A stretch of DNA of 64,000 nt from Teredinibacter haidensis (GCF_014211975.1 NZ_CP060084.1:1798001-1862000); one strand, 5' to 3'; numbered from the stretch's first letter, positions 10,089 through 19,801 are shown. Program-made: numbers and translations. The notes: a model not told the origin generated them from the letters alone.

Positions 10089-10147
10089 CCAACAAATTTT
10101 CACTCAATTTACTGTATGCTGATAAACATCTTGCAAAAGGGGGCTTT

Positions 10148-10906
10148 ATGCCGCAAACCGTTCTGATAACAGGCGCATCTTCGGGCTTCGGAGAAGCCTG
10201 CGCACGAAAATTTGCCCAACATGGATACTCACTTGTATTGTTTGCTCGTCGCCTGGAACGCCTAGAAACACTTAAGAACGAACTCCAATCTCTTACTTCT
10301 ATTTATATTGCACAGCTCGATATTACAGATGGTCTCGCAGTCGACGAAGCCCTAAGGGGTCTTCCTGAGCAATTTAAAAACATTGATATATTAGTCAATA
10401 ATGCAGGCTTGGCATTGGGGCTGGAGCCAGCCAACAAGTCCGATTTAGACGATTGGCAAACCATGGTTGATACGAATATCTCTGGGCTGCTAAGAATAAC
10501 TCATCGAATACTGCCTACGATGGTAGAACGTAACACAGGCCATATTATTAATATCGCCTCAACGGCCGGAAGCTGGCCTTATCCCGGTGGCAACACCTAC
10601 GGCGCAACAAAAGCCTTCGTAAAACAATTTACCCGAGGGCTAAAAGCGGATCTTCTTGGCACCCCAATACGCGTAACCGATATCAGTCCGGGCATGGCAG
10701 AAACAGAGTTTTCCGACGTTCGATTTAAACACAACACACAAAAAGCCAATGCTGTTTATAAAAGTACCGAACCGTTAATGGCAAAAGATATCGCTGATAT
10801 TATATATTGGGTCACCAGCGTACCAGCGCACGTGAATATCAACAGCTTGGAAGTTATGCCCGTCAGCCAGGCATGGGGATCACTCGCTGTATCGCGAACG
10901 GATTAA
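10148..10906 (+). CDS. ydfG: Short-chain dehydrogenase YdfG (3-hydroxy acid / malonic semialdehyde reductase)
   Basis: A 252-aa classical SDR. The NADP-binding TGASSGFGEA motif is at the N-terminus, NNAG in the middle, and the catalytic Ser (NIASTAGSWPYPGG) and YGATK follow. It aligns from memory along its whole length with E. coli YdfG, including LVNNAGLALG.EP, VERNTGHIINI and the C-terminal PAHVNIN.LE.MPV. YdfG reduces malonic semialdehyde to 3-hydroxypropionate and oxidises L-allo-threonine and serine, using NADP(H), in the cytoplasm. A GGGGG-rich ribosome binding site precedes the ATG. It stands alone after a terminator. Confidence 0.9.
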   Translation: MPQTVLITGASSGFGEACARKFAQHGYSLVLFARRLERLETLKNELQSLTSIYIAQLDITDGLAVDEALRGLPEQFKNIDILVNNAGLALGLEPANKSDLDDWQTMVDTNISGLLRITHRILPTMVERNTGHIINIASTAGSWPYPGGNTYGATKAFVKQFTRGLKADLLGTPIRVTDISPGMAETEFSDVRFKHNTQKANAVYKSTEPLMAKDIADIIYWVTSVPAHVNINSLEVMPVSQAWGSLAVSRTD

Positions 10907-10979
10907 CGAAACAAGTTCCAAACCGGAGCCTATTGCACTCATAAATCATTCTAACAATAAATAAATTGGAGTATGAGTG

Positions 10980-11124
10980 CTAGCAGCTTGTTGAAAAAGT
11001 AAAAGAGGTCGTCAGCGCAAAGTAAGAATGGACAAAAAAGCGAAGTTTATAGCGAATAAATGAGCATTTTGACCCCATTTTAACGCCGCGCTGGCAACGC
11101 AGATACTTTTCAGCAGCCTGCTAG
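10980..11124. mobile_element. MITE-like element with terminal inverted repeats
   Basis: Two ~20-bp ends are imperfect inverted copies: CTAGCAGCTTGTTGAAAAAG at 10980 and, on the other strand, CTAGCAGGCTGCTGAAAAGT ending at 11124. Each end carries CTAG, which may be part of the repeat or a target duplication. The 145-bp interior has no coding frame, so it could only move using a transposase in trans. It lies in the gap between ydfG and the diguanylate cyclase gene, with no gene disrupted. Confidence 0.65.
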
Positions 11125-11181
11125 GCTATTACGTGAACATAAAAAACAGGCCAACAGGCATTTCAATCTGTATATCGCTCT

Positions 11182-12456
11182 ATGACACCTAAGCTATTCA
11201 ATACAATACGCATAATCGCTTTCGTCCTAACACTGCTAGCGGTTCTGGGGCAACGATACCTACCCCCAAGAGCACTCGACATCCACCCCATCAAGAGCAA
11301 TCATTTCGAACTGTACACAGACCAGCAACATGGAGGAAGAAGCACCATTGACTGGCTGGATGAAAGCCGTAGCCGATGGAAATGCACGGTACTTGAAAGC
11401 AATACCTACCCGGTTTGTGGGCTTGCAATCGTTTTTTCTAGAGAACCCTACCAATCAATCGACTTCTCCCGCTATTCCAGTATTCGTCTGCGTTTGGCCT
11501 ACGACGGAGAATCCTCCAAGATTCGATTGTTTTTTCGCAATATGAATATCGCGTATGCCGATACGGAAGACCTGGAACTCTCTAAATTTCAGTCTGTCAC
11601 GGTTAGAACTAGCGATCTGCAAACCAGCATAGACATTCAGCTATCCGAATTCTATGTCGCCGATTGGTGGAAGGACGAATACGACATTCCCCGTGAATAC
11701 TCACAACCAGAAGCCAACTCCGTTGTCGCTGTAGGCATTGATCTTGCGCCCCCAATCTCCTACGGTGAACACATCTACGAACTGCAATCGATACAGCTAG
11801 TGGGTGAATGGGTATCGCGCGAAAGCCTGTACCTAGCAATTATTTTCGGCTGGATGCTGGTTCTTGGCTGGGAAGCCATTGTCCGCATGACCTACTGGTC
11901 AAGCCACGCCAAACGCTCCTCCGCACGTGTAAGAGAAGCTCGTCGTGAATCAGAAAGATATAAAGAACTGGTAAATATCGATCCACTGACCGGAATACTC
12001 AACCGTAGCGGCCTCAGTAAAATTATTGATGAAATGCCCGGCAAAAATCAACGGCTAACGGATTACTCAGTATTGGTTCTAGATATAGACCATTTCAAAC
12101 ACGTAAATGATAAACACGGTCACGATGCCGGTGACGATGTTCTATTACAGTTCGCAGAGCTTCTTACCGGCTGTGTTCGCGATGAAGATATTGCGGTACG
12201 CTGGGGGGGAGAAGAATTTGTCGTGCTACTTAAAACTACTAATTTACAAAAAGCACAGGCCGCTGCAGAAGATATTTGTCAAGAAATTTCAAATACAGAG
12301 TTTAAAACAGACCCGCCAATTCACATCACCGCTAGTATTGGCATCGCCATCGCCAACGCAGAAGAAAATTTTAAAAGTGTATTTAAACGGGCCGATAGTG
12401 CGCTTTATCAAGCAAAATTTAAAGGTCGTAATTGCGTGGAAGTCTATACATCCTAG
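11182..12456 (+). CDS. Membrane diguanylate cyclase with periplasmic sensor domain
   Basis: A 424-aa protein. TM helix 1 (residues 8-24), a ~190-residue periplasmic beta-rich domain, TM helix 2 (215-233), a short charged linker and a cytoplasmic GGDEF domain. The active site GGEEF is at 342-346 and the product-inhibition I-site RDED sits exactly five residues before it (333-336), so both cyclic-di-GMP synthesis and feedback control are expected. The periplasmic domain (SSIRLRLAYDG, FRNMNIAY) looks like a jelly-roll, possibly carbohydrate-binding, but this is a weak impression. Its end overlaps the convergent menI end by 4 bp. The start codon has no clear ribosome binding site. Confidence 0.92.
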   Translation: MTPKLFNTIRIIAFVLTLLAVLGQRYLPPRALDIHPIKSNHFELYTDQQHGGRSTIDWLDESRSRWKCTVLESNTYPVCGLAIVFSREPYQSIDFSRYSSIRLRLAYDGESSKIRLFFRNMNIAYADTEDLELSKFQSVTVRTSDLQTSIDIQLSEFYVADWWKDEYDIPREYSQPEANSVVAVGIDLAPPISYGEHIYELQSIQLVGEWVSRESLYLAIIFGWMLVLGWEAIVRMTYWSSHAKRSSARVREARRESERYKELVNIDPLTGILNRSGLSKIIDEMPGKNQRLTDYSVLVLDIDHFKHVNDKHGHDAGDDVLLQFAELLTGCVRDEDIAVRWGGEEFVVLLKTTNLQKAQAAAEDICQEISNTEFKTDPPIHITASIGIAIANAEENFKSVFKRADSALYQAKFKGRNCVEVYTS

Positions 12457-12875
12457 CGCGGGGGTTTTACCGCAACCGTCAAACGCGATACGCAAACCAA
12501 CTCTTTGCGTTCGTCGCTTATTTTAATGTCCCACACCTGTAAACTGGAACCGATACGAAGGGGTTCCGCCACAGCCGTCACCACTCCATCTTTTACCGAG
12601 CGCAGGTGATTAGCATTCAGCTCAACGCCAAAACTAATCGTGCCTTCTTCTGCCGCTAAATGTGCAGCTATGCTTCCCAATGTCTCAGCCAATACCGCAG
12701 AAGCACCACCATGTAAAAACCCCATAGGCTGCCGGGTAAAATCCTCCACAGGCATTGTGGCTGTAATAGATTTTTCTGCTATCTCTGTAATTTTAATTTG
12801 CAGATGATCAACCAAAGTATTTTGAGCGAATTGGTTTAACTGCTCCGGCGTTGCTTGTTTTTTCCAAAGACTCAT
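12453..12875 (-). CDS. menI: 1,4-dihydroxy-2-naphthoyl-CoA hydrolase MenI
   Basis: A 140-aa hot-dog thioesterase matching E. coli MenI (YdiI) along its length: QPMGFLHGGASAVLAETLGS (catalytic Glu64) and NANHLRS are the family's landmarks. It hydrolyses DHNA-CoA to free DHNA, the substrate for MenA prenylation. It is the last gene of the men operon; its ATG overlaps the menE stop by 4 bp, implying translational coupling. In E. coli this gene is unlinked to men, so its place here supports the assignment. Confidence 0.92.
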   Translation of the reverse strand: MSLWKKQATPEQLNQFAQNTLVDHLQIKITEIAEKSITATMPVEDFTRQPMGFLHGGASAVLAETLGSIAAHLAAEEGTISFGVELNANHLRSVKDGVVTAVAEPLRIGSSLQVWDIKISDERKELVCVSRLTVAVKPPR

Positions 12876-14218
12876 ATTCGCTTTTCCTGTAAATTTTTTG
12901 CAAGTACCTTTAAATCTTGTCGTTTCGGTTTTAAACCTTCAAATGAAGGCAGCTCAGCATAATAACGCGGCACCAGAAAACCCGGCAATACCCCTTTAAG
13001 CTCATCGATAATAGATTCCTTAGCTTTATCATCCAGCTCGGCACTGTGTTTTAATCCCACAAAAGCGAACGGCGTAAAACCAAATTCCGAATGCGCGACC
13101 GGAACCACAATAGCCGTTTCAATAATATCCAGCGTTATCAAATTCTGCTCAACCTCCTCCGGCTGAATATTTTTACCGCCACTGATAAATTGATTATCCA
13201 GGCGGCCGTCAATAATCAATTTTCCACCAATGTACTTCGCCATATCCCCCGAATGAAACCACCCGCCGGAATCCCGAGCAGTATCCAATTTACCATCACA
13301 CCAATATCCGAGAAAGAGGCTACCCCCCTTAACCAATAATTCACCAGACTCGGCCAGGGTAATTTCACTACCTTCCAAGACTTCCTGTTCGCCGGATGGA
13401 GATTCGGTAATAAGCTGAGAGGCATTTTCCGTCATACCGTAGGTTTTCCAGATCGGGTAATTTTTTCCTCTGGCTAGATCAATAAGCGCCTTAGGACATG
13501 GCCCACCGCCAAGCAATACTGCTTTCAAGTTAGGAAGCGCTGCATTGCAGGCCAGCAGGCGTTGTAACTGGGTGGCAACCATAGATGTGTGCGTAATGGC
13601 CTGCTGATTTAATACATAAGGATCTTCGACAACACCGTCCACCACCAACGTTGTCTGTGACAGCAATGCACGAAACACCTGAGCTAAACCTCCGATATGG
13701 TAGAGCGGTAAACTGAGCAGGGTTTTGTCTGGATAGACTAGAGGGATGCGACGATTGCTCGCGCGGGCATTGTTCAGAAGGCTTGGAAAGCTGTGAAAAA
13801 CCAGCTTCGGCGTTCCACTGGAACCAGAGGTAAAGATACCTAAAACAGCGGCGTCGTTATCGAGGCACCGAGGACTAGCCCCACCGGAATTCCGATTATC
13901 CGTGGAAGCCTGGTTTAACACTTTTGTCGAGAAGGATTTCTTTAACACGCTTATTCTTTGTTCTGGCAAATGATTATCAATGGGAATTGCTACCGCACCG
14001 ATGCGAATACAGGCAAACAATTTCTCCAGACTTTTCCCATTTTTTTCGACTGGGATAAGTAAGCGATCTCCCGGCTGAATACCATCACTAAGCAATTTTT
14101 CAGAGGCGATCATCACTCGCTGTTCAAATTCCGCAAAAGTAATCGAGATCGTACTCTGCCATATAAAAATACGGTCGGGTTTTAATATTGCTGAACTTTT
14201 TACTGGGCACGCCATCAT
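12872..14218 (-). CDS. menE: o-Succinylbenzoate-CoA ligase MenE
   Basis: A 448-aa member of the acyl-adenylate-forming family, equal in length to E. coli MenE (451). The ATP-binding motif FTSGSSGTPK, the YGMTENASQ motif and the SGD motif of the adenylation core are present, and GLKPKRQDLK at the C-terminus carries the expected lysine. It activates o-succinylbenzoate as its CoA thioester. The start overlaps the menC stop by 4 bp and the end overlaps menI by 4 bp. Confidence 0.95.
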   Translation of the reverse strand: MMACPVKSSAILKPDRIFIWQSTISITFAEFEQRVMIASEKLLSDGIQPGDRLLIPVEKNGKSLEKLFACIRIGAVAIPIDNHLPEQRISVLKKSFSTKVLNQASTDNRNSGGASPRCLDNDAAVLGIFTSGSSGTPKLVFHSFPSLLNNARASNRRIPLVYPDKTLLSLPLYHIGGLAQVFRALLSQTTLVVDGVVEDPYVLNQQAITHTSMVATQLQRLLACNAALPNLKAVLLGGGPCPKALIDLARGKNYPIWKTYGMTENASQLITESPSGEQEVLEGSEITLAESGELLVKGGSLFLGYWCDGKLDTARDSGGWFHSGDMAKYIGGKLIIDGRLDNQFISGGKNIQPEEVEQNLITLDIIETAIVVPVAHSEFGFTPFAFVGLKHSAELDDKAKESIIDELKGVLPGFLVPRYYAELPSFEGLKPKRQDLKVLAKNLQEKRI

Positions 14219-15171
14219 TCAATTAAATCCATCTCTTTGAACAGTGCTTCTTTTTGCCTTCCAACCCTGAAAGGTGCGGGGAAATACTTAAGGGTGTCTA
14301 GCCCATGCACCTGCCCCGGTGCCCAGCTCTGGGCCAAGTCATATAGCGCTCGCATTCCCGTTGGAGACTCGAAAGCGCTGCTTAGCACAACACCGCAATC
14401 TTGGCTCTGTGCCCACTGCACAAGCTGTTCTACCCGCCCATACCCCAGCAACGAAGGTTTCAGGACAAGCGCAACCAGATTCGGGTTTGCAGGAGGGAAT
14501 TCAGTATGCTGATAAAGTGTCTCATCGTAGGCAAACGGTATCGTGCTAAATTCCTGCCAATGACGATAACCCTCCTGCTCGGCTAAAGGATCTTCCAGCC
14601 ATTCAATTCGTTGACAATCAATAGCCCTGCTCAGCAGCTCAATATCCTCTGGAAGCCACTGCTGATTGGCGTCCAATCTTAATTTCCCGGTAAAGGTATT
14701 ATTCGCGCACAACTGCTGTATTTTTTTAATGTCATCACTCAACTTTCCCAAACCCACTTTAAGCTTCACACAAACAGGATTACCCTCGAAAGAAGTATCA
14801 CCATCCGTTAGCAAGGTGCAAATTGGGGGGGCAGGTAAAGACGGAGCCGATAACACATGATTTACGGAGCGTAAGCCAAACTCAACTGAGGGATACAAAT
14901 GCTCGGCATTATCAATAGCGGAATTTAATACATCTAAAGATCGAACACCTTCGCGCTTAAAAAAATCAACGATCTGTACGCGGCATTCACTTAGATTTTC
15001 CTGGCTATAACCGGGAAGTGGCGCCACCTCTGTCCAAACGCTGAGAGATTCCACTTGCCATTTAAGCAATAGAACCTCTCTACAGGAAAGCGTATTTTCC
15101 GACAATCGCAGGGGCTGCCTAAACGGTACAAGGTAGCGATACAACTCCAGTTTTTGTAATCGCTGTACCAC
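14215..15171 (-). CDS. menC: o-Succinylbenzoate synthase MenC
   Basis: A 318-aa enolase-superfamily dehydratase. The catalytic lysine region VKLKVG, the metal ligands in LRLDANQQW, EWLEDPL and YDETL, and the second catalytic lysine in LVLKPSLLG are visible in order. It dehydrates SHCHC to o-succinylbenzoate. Located 2 bp after the menB stop and overlapping menE by 4 bp. Confidence 0.95.
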   Translation of the reverse strand: MVQRLQKLELYRYLVPFRQPLRLSENTLSCREVLLLKWQVESLSVWTEVAPLPGYSQENLSECRVQIVDFFKREGVRSLDVLNSAIDNAEHLYPSVEFGLRSVNHVLSAPSLPAPPICTLLTDGDTSFEGNPVCVKLKVGLGKLSDDIKKIQQLCANNTFTGKLRLDANQQWLPEDIELLSRAIDCQRIEWLEDPLAEQEGYRHWQEFSTIPFAYDETLYQHTEFPPANPNLVALVLKPSLLGYGRVEQLVQWAQSQDCGVVLSSAFESPTGMRALYDLAQSWAPGQVHGLDTLKYFPAPFRVGRQKEALFKEMDLIE

Positions 15172-15173
15172 AA

Positions 15174-16025
15174 TCAGGGCTGACGTTTAAATTTGGAAAA
15201 ATCAGGTTTACGCTTTTCCAAATACGCATTGCGACCTTCCTGCCCCTCTTCTGTCATATAGAAGAGCATGGTCGCATTCCCGGCCAACTCCTGAATACCT
15301 GCCTGTCCATCGAAGCCGGCATTAAAGGCAGATTTTAGAACGCGCAACGAAATGGGCGACTGCACCAGCATTTCTTTTGCCCACTGTACCGTTTCAATTT
15401 CCAAGTTTGCAATGGGAACAACCGTATTAACCAGGCCCATATCCAATGCTTCCTGTGCATTGTACTGGCGACACATAAACCAGATTTCTTTGGCTTTTTT
15501 CGGGCCGATTAAACTAGCCATATAGCTGGCACCAAAGCCACCATCAAACGACCCCACTTTTGGTCCCGTCTGGCCAAAACGTGCATTCTCTGACGCGATA
15601 GTAATATCACACACTAAATGTAAGACATGCCCGCCACCAATGGCATACCCCGCAACCATGGCAATAACGGGTTTAGGTACCGAACGGATTTCCTTCTGTA
15701 AATCCAGCACATTCAAATGGTGCGTGCCACTATCGTCCTGGTAACCTGAGTCTCCGCGTACCCGCTGATCACCTCCAGAACAGAAAGCAAGATCGCCCTG
15801 CCCCGCTAATAAAATAACACCGACATTTTCATCGAAACGGGCATCGGACAGCGCCGCCCGAATTTCCATAATCGTTTTTGGGCGAAAAGCGTTGCGAACT
15901 TCCGGGCGGTTAATGGTTATTTTTGCTATACCTTCGGCCTTGTAGTACAAAATATCGGTGTAGTGTTCACCTACATTCTGCCAATCCAGAGCTGGTTTAA
16001 TAGAACTCTTTGTGGGATCGCTCAT
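15174..16025 (-). CDS. menB: 1,4-dihydroxy-2-naphthoyl-CoA synthase MenB
   Basis: A 283-aa crotonase-fold enzyme (E. coli 285). Diagnostic features are the oxyanion-hole region FCSGGDQRVRG, the GYAIGGGHVLHLVCD segment, and QTGPKVGSFDGGFG. It closes the second ring from o-succinylbenzoyl-CoA. Its ATG overlaps the menH stop by 4 bp. Confidence 0.97.
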   Translation of the reverse strand: MSDPTKSSIKPALDWQNVGEHYTDILYYKAEGIAKITINRPEVRNAFRPKTIMEIRAALSDARFDENVGVILLAGQGDLAFCSGGDQRVRGDSGYQDDSGTHHLNVLDLQKEIRSVPKPVIAMVAGYAIGGGHVLHLVCDITIASENARFGQTGPKVGSFDGGFGASYMASLIGPKKAKEIWFMCRQYNAQEALDMGLVNTVVPIANLEIETVQWAKEMLVQSPISLRVLKSAFNAGFDGQAGIQELAGNATMLFYMTEEGQEGRNAYLEKRKPDFSKFKRQP

Positions 16026-16768
16026 AATATTTCTTGCTCACTTAATATTTTACTTATTTCTCCAGCCATCCATGCTGGATTCTGAAAATGGATATTGTGA
16101 CCACACCCTTCGACCACGATGGAATTAATACCACGAAGGCCAGTACCAATATCGGTAAATTTTTTATCGTCACGACCAGAAAAATAATAAACCGGACAAG
16201 CCGCATGTCGTAAGCACTCTCTGTAGTTCGGTTGCGTCCCCAAACTAAAGTGCATCAGTTGCCGAGCAAGATATTTCCCCGACATATTTTTTTTTGAATG
16301 GATCAAAGTGCGTTGTTGTTCCAAGCTTACATCAGAAAAAACAGGTTGTTTATACCAACGCAACAGCACCTCTTGCAAACTTTCGCACTCAAAGGCATAA
16401 GCCCATTGGCGGTCGTGATGCAACCTCGCCTTGCGTTCATCGTCGGTTTCCAATCCGGGATGAGCACTTTCGAGAAATAAGCCTTGCACCGTTTTCGGTT
16501 CGTTCTTTTTTAACAAGCTCACCAACGCCATGGCAATTCGCCCACCCAAAGAATACCCGAATAAATAGAAGTGTTCCGGCAACTGTTTACGAATATCGTA
16601 AAACCAATGTGCAATACCTGCGTCAAACACTTCGGGACCATCATTCACCGGCGGCAGCGGTAAAACAATAGGCTGTATCGTCTTGGGAAGAGCATTGATT
16701 AAAGCATCAAAATCCGATTCCTGCCCCATAAAACCGGGAATCAAGACCAGCGTTTGACGCTCACTCAC
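16022..16768 (-). CDS. menH: SHCHC synthase MenH
   Basis: A 248-aa alpha/beta hydrolase-fold lyase. The nucleophile elbow FGYSLGGR, the acid in YFSGRDDKKF and the histidine in EGCGHNIHF form the triad. MenH removes pyruvate from SEPHCHC. It overlaps both menD and menB by 4 bp. Without the men context it would only be an alpha/beta hydrolase; the operon fixes the assignment. Confidence 0.93.
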   Translation of the reverse strand: MSERQTLVLIPGFMGQESDFDALINALPKTIQPIVLPLPPVNDGPEVFDAGIAHWFYDIRKQLPEHFYLFGYSLGGRIAMALVSLLKKNEPKTVQGLFLESAHPGLETDDERKARLHHDRQWAYAFECESLQEVLLRWYKQPVFSDVSLEQQRTLIHSKKNMSGKYLARQLMHFSLGTQPNYRECLRHAACPVYYFSGRDDKKFTDIGTGLRGINSIVVEGCGHNIHFQNPAWMAGEISKILSEQEIL

Positions 16769-18411
16769 AGGGCGGCCGCCAGAGCTTCCAGGTTCTGTGT
16801 TATCAAGGCGACAGAGCCAGCCTCAATTTCGCATTCTAAAATAGCAGAATGGTCTGCCAGCAACCAACGAGACAAGCTTTCACGATATTCGACCGTCGTT
16901 CTTGCAGAAAAATACGCTAAACCAAATTGCTGGCTTACTTTCTCAAATTTGAGCTGATGGGGCATAACGAACAGATCGCTGAAAGCCTCTTCCTTCCCAG
17001 CATCTAATAGCCCAAAAATCTGGCCGCCATGATTGTTCAGCAATAGTATTTTGACTGGGCATGGTAGCTTTGCCAGCAGCGCCAGACTGTTTAAGTCGTG
17101 TAAAAAGGCTGTATCACCAATAACCAGGACAACCTGCCGACACTCTCCCCAGGCCAAGGCTGCGGCGCTAGCAATTAAACCGTCAATACCGCTGGCGCCT
17201 CGATTGGTGAAGACCTTCAATGTCGGTTGGTGGCCGCTGGCATATGAGTCCAGCATGCGAACACTTAAGCTATTGGCAGCGAGTAATGCCGTATTATCCA
17301 GACAGTGGTTAATCAGCTGATGACAGACAGCCGCTTCGCTCCATTGGTCGCAGAGTAAACGTTCAACTTCTCGCTCTATTCGCGCGTTCATTTCAAGCAG
17401 AGCGTCGCTCTCTGGATAAGTCAGAGCCTGCGGTTCCAGCTGTATTTCCAGATCACTAAAGTTAAGCTGCAGCTGTTTTGCCCTGTGGCTTGGGTCTAAC
17501 GCTTTTCCATCTTCCTCCAGCAACCAATAGTCGCCAGCCCTATTTTCCAACCACTGATGAATACGCTTACTGACAATGCGCCCACCCAGCTGCAGCACAC
17601 AAGCCGGTTGCAGCAGCTGAAACACGGTATCGGATAACAGTAATAAATCTGCATGGCTTATTATGTTGGTAGCATCACTAAATCGAAATTGACTGGCAAT
17701 ATCGGCAATAACTAAACAATTCAGTTGCGAAATCCAAGGCCTTAACACATCCGCCTGCGCCACCGTCAATGAACCTAAAACAATAATGATGGAATCATTG
17801 TTTTGCACAACTGAACGCAAATCGACCTCAAACACACGGGCTTTCGGCTTATCAATACCGGGCTCAGCGACCGTTAGCGCCTGTAAATAGTCTTCTCGGC
17901 TGCCACCATATAGCGGTTCATCGAACTGGCAATTAATCTGTACAGGCCCTTTAAGCTCCCCCATAGATTGAAGCGCTTGCGGCCAATTATTATGTTCGGC
18001 CACAAAGTTAAAACTGCGTAAAACATTGTGTCCAAAAAGCGCCTTTTGTTGAACAGCCTGATTGGCACCACAACCCAAGAGCCGATCCGGGCGGTCGGCA
18101 GACACCACCCATAAAGGGGTATGAGTTTCGTAAGCTTCAATAACAGCGGGATAAAGATTAGCGACGGCTGTACCCGAGGTGGTAATTACAACAACCGGCG
18201 AGTTTGTTACGCGCGCGAGGTTGAGCGCGTAAAAAGCAAGGCCACGCTCATCAAAGTGCGTATGTAGCTTTATATCGGGAAATTTTTCCTTCGCATAGAA
18301 CGCGGCCAGAGCTAGTGGGGCACTTCGGCTGCCTGGCGCTATACCAATATGGCGTACCCCCTGTTGGTAGAGGGTGCCGATAATATTGCCAGCAAATACG
18401 GCGTTAAGCAT
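16765..18411 (-). CDS. menD: SEPHCHC synthase MenD (thiamine diphosphate enzyme)
   Basis: A 548-aa ThDP-dependent enzyme. The N-terminal pyrimidine-binding part carries GIAPGSRSAPLALA and the conserved glutamate in TSGTAVANLYPAVIEA. The C-terminal ThDP/Mg motif runs from GDTAFLHDLNSL to LLLNNHGGQIF. It joins 2-oxoglutarate to isochorismate. It overlaps menF by 8 bp and menH by 4 bp. Confidence 0.96.
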   Translation of the reverse strand: MLNAVFAGNIIGTLYQQGVRHIGIAPGSRSAPLALAAFYAKEKFPDIKLHTHFDERGLAFYALNLARVTNSPVVVITTSGTAVANLYPAVIEAYETHTPLWVVSADRPDRLLGCGANQAVQQKALFGHNVLRSFNFVAEHNNWPQALQSMGELKGPVQINCQFDEPLYGGSREDYLQALTVAEPGIDKPKARVFEVDLRSVVQNNDSIIIVLGSLTVAQADVLRPWISQLNCLVIADIASQFRFSDATNIISHADLLLLSDTVFQLLQPACVLQLGGRIVSKRIHQWLENRAGDYWLLEEDGKALDPSHRAKQLQLNFSDLEIQLEPQALTYPESDALLEMNARIEREVERLLCDQWSEAAVCHQLINHCLDNTALLAANSLSVRMLDSYASGHQPTLKVFTNRGASGIDGLIASAAALAWGECRQVVLVIGDTAFLHDLNSLALLAKLPCPVKILLLNNHGGQIFGLLDAGKEEAFSDLFVMPHQLKFEKVSQQFGLAYFSARTTVEYRESLSRWLLADHSAILECEIEAGSVALITQNLEALAAAL

Positions 18412-19801
18412 TGCAGTTTAACGCTAGTGCGTTGTTCCCCAATGCCTGCAGCATAGATTCCAACTTACTTTCCAGCTCGAGCCACTCCTCATCGGCATCG
18501 GAACCTTCAACAATACCCACGCCCGAATACAGCCACAAACGATTCTGATCGCTGAGAGCAGAGCGAATCGCCACACTGAACTCACAATATCCATCACCGA
18601 TAAGCCCCACATTACCACTATACCAACCGCGTCCCGCCTGCTCTATTTCATTGATAAGCGCCTGCGCCTGCGCACAGGGATAGCCACAAATTGCAGGGGT
18701 TGGGTGTAAGCTTTGGTAAAGCTCATTATTGGTGATGGCAGCATCGATTGCTGCGCGCAGGGCTTGATAACGATGCTGAATTTTACCGAGTTTAACCACT
18801 TCTACCGGTTCACGCTCAAACAAATGCAAGGCGAGTGGCTGCAAGCTCTCTTCGATAGCCTTAGCGACCAGTTCATGCTCCAAAACCAGTTTAGGATCAT
18901 GCAGTAGCGTTTGCTCCAACACCAAATCTTCTTCAGGGTTAAGCCCTCGCTTCACTGTGCCCGCAAGGGCTTCGGTGTGCAATACTCGACCCCGACGGTG
19001 AAAAAGCCGCTCTGGGCTGCACCCAAAAAACAGCTTGTCCTGCTTTTCAATGGCAAAGCTATAACAACAGGGATTACTCTGCTGCAAAGCCTTTAAAGCC
19101 AAGAACGGATTCGCCGAGCCCGCCAGCTCCAACTCAACTTCACGAGCCAATACCACTTTTTTTAGCTCGCCAGCGTCGATGCGCGTCAAGGCTTCTTGAA
19201 CCTGCTCGCGCCACAGGCGAGGGTTCACACTGTTGTGCCGTTTCTCAACAACAACGCCACCACTCACAGTCGGTTGTTGCTGACACAGCGAGCGCAGCAG
19301 CGTATGAATCGCTAAAAGCTGTTTTTGCCATTGACCAAAGCTTTCTACGTAAAGGTTTATCGCCAGGCTATATTTGCCACGCTCCTGCCGAACCTCAACT
19401 AAGGGCAAAACAAATCGCGCACCGGGAAAACCCTGCCACTGGTGTGTACCCGAGCGGCCATTAAACGCACAACCACCAATCCACACGGCTTCGCTTCCAC
19501 TCACTTGTCGCTCAGCTTCAGCAAGTAGATCTGCCATAGCCGAAGGCTTGGCAGCCTCTAATTCCACGGCTATACCTAGCCCGGCAACACTGAACGACTG
19601 GTCTCTATGGGAAAAATAACTACGATCAGGAGAATTAACTGATGCCAGCAGTAGTAACAGATCCACTGGCAGGATTGGCGTATCGACACGAACCAGTGTA
19701 TGGCTACGAAAGCGACACAATTTCAGCTGGTGAAGGAGATTGTTCAATCCCGAAACCAACGGAGATACTGTAGTGGAGGATGTATTGAGTGGTGTTGTCA
19801 T
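18404..19801 (-). CDS. menF: Isochorismate synthase MenF
   Basis: A 465-aa chorismate-binding enzyme. The family signature includes FFGCSPERLF, TEALAGTVKRG, HPTPAICGYP and RGWYSGNVGLIG.G.CEF.VAIRSA. It converts chorismate to isochorismate and is the first gene of the men operon. The adjacent menD makes a menaquinone role more likely than a siderophore role. The ribosome binding site is weak. The promoter should lie in 19802-20107. Confidence 0.95.
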   Translation of the reverse strand: MTTPLNTSSTTVSPLVSGLNNLLHQLKLCRFRSHTLVRVDTPILPVDLLLLLASVNSPDRSYFSHRDQSFSVAGLGIAVELEAAKPSAMADLLAEAERQVSGSEAVWIGGCAFNGRSGTHQWQGFPGARFVLPLVEVRQERGKYSLAINLYVESFGQWQKQLLAIHTLLRSLCQQQPTVSGGVVVEKRHNSVNPRLWREQVQEALTRIDAGELKKVVLAREVELELAGSANPFLALKALQQSNPCCYSFAIEKQDKLFFGCSPERLFHRRGRVLHTEALAGTVKRGLNPEEDLVLEQTLLHDPKLVLEHELVAKAIEESLQPLALHLFEREPVEVVKLGKIQHRYQALRAAIDAAITNNELYQSLHPTPAICGYPCAQAQALINEIEQAGRGWYSGNVGLIGDGYCEFSVAIRSALSDQNRLWLYSGVGIVEGSDADEEWLELESKLESMLQALGNNALALNCNA

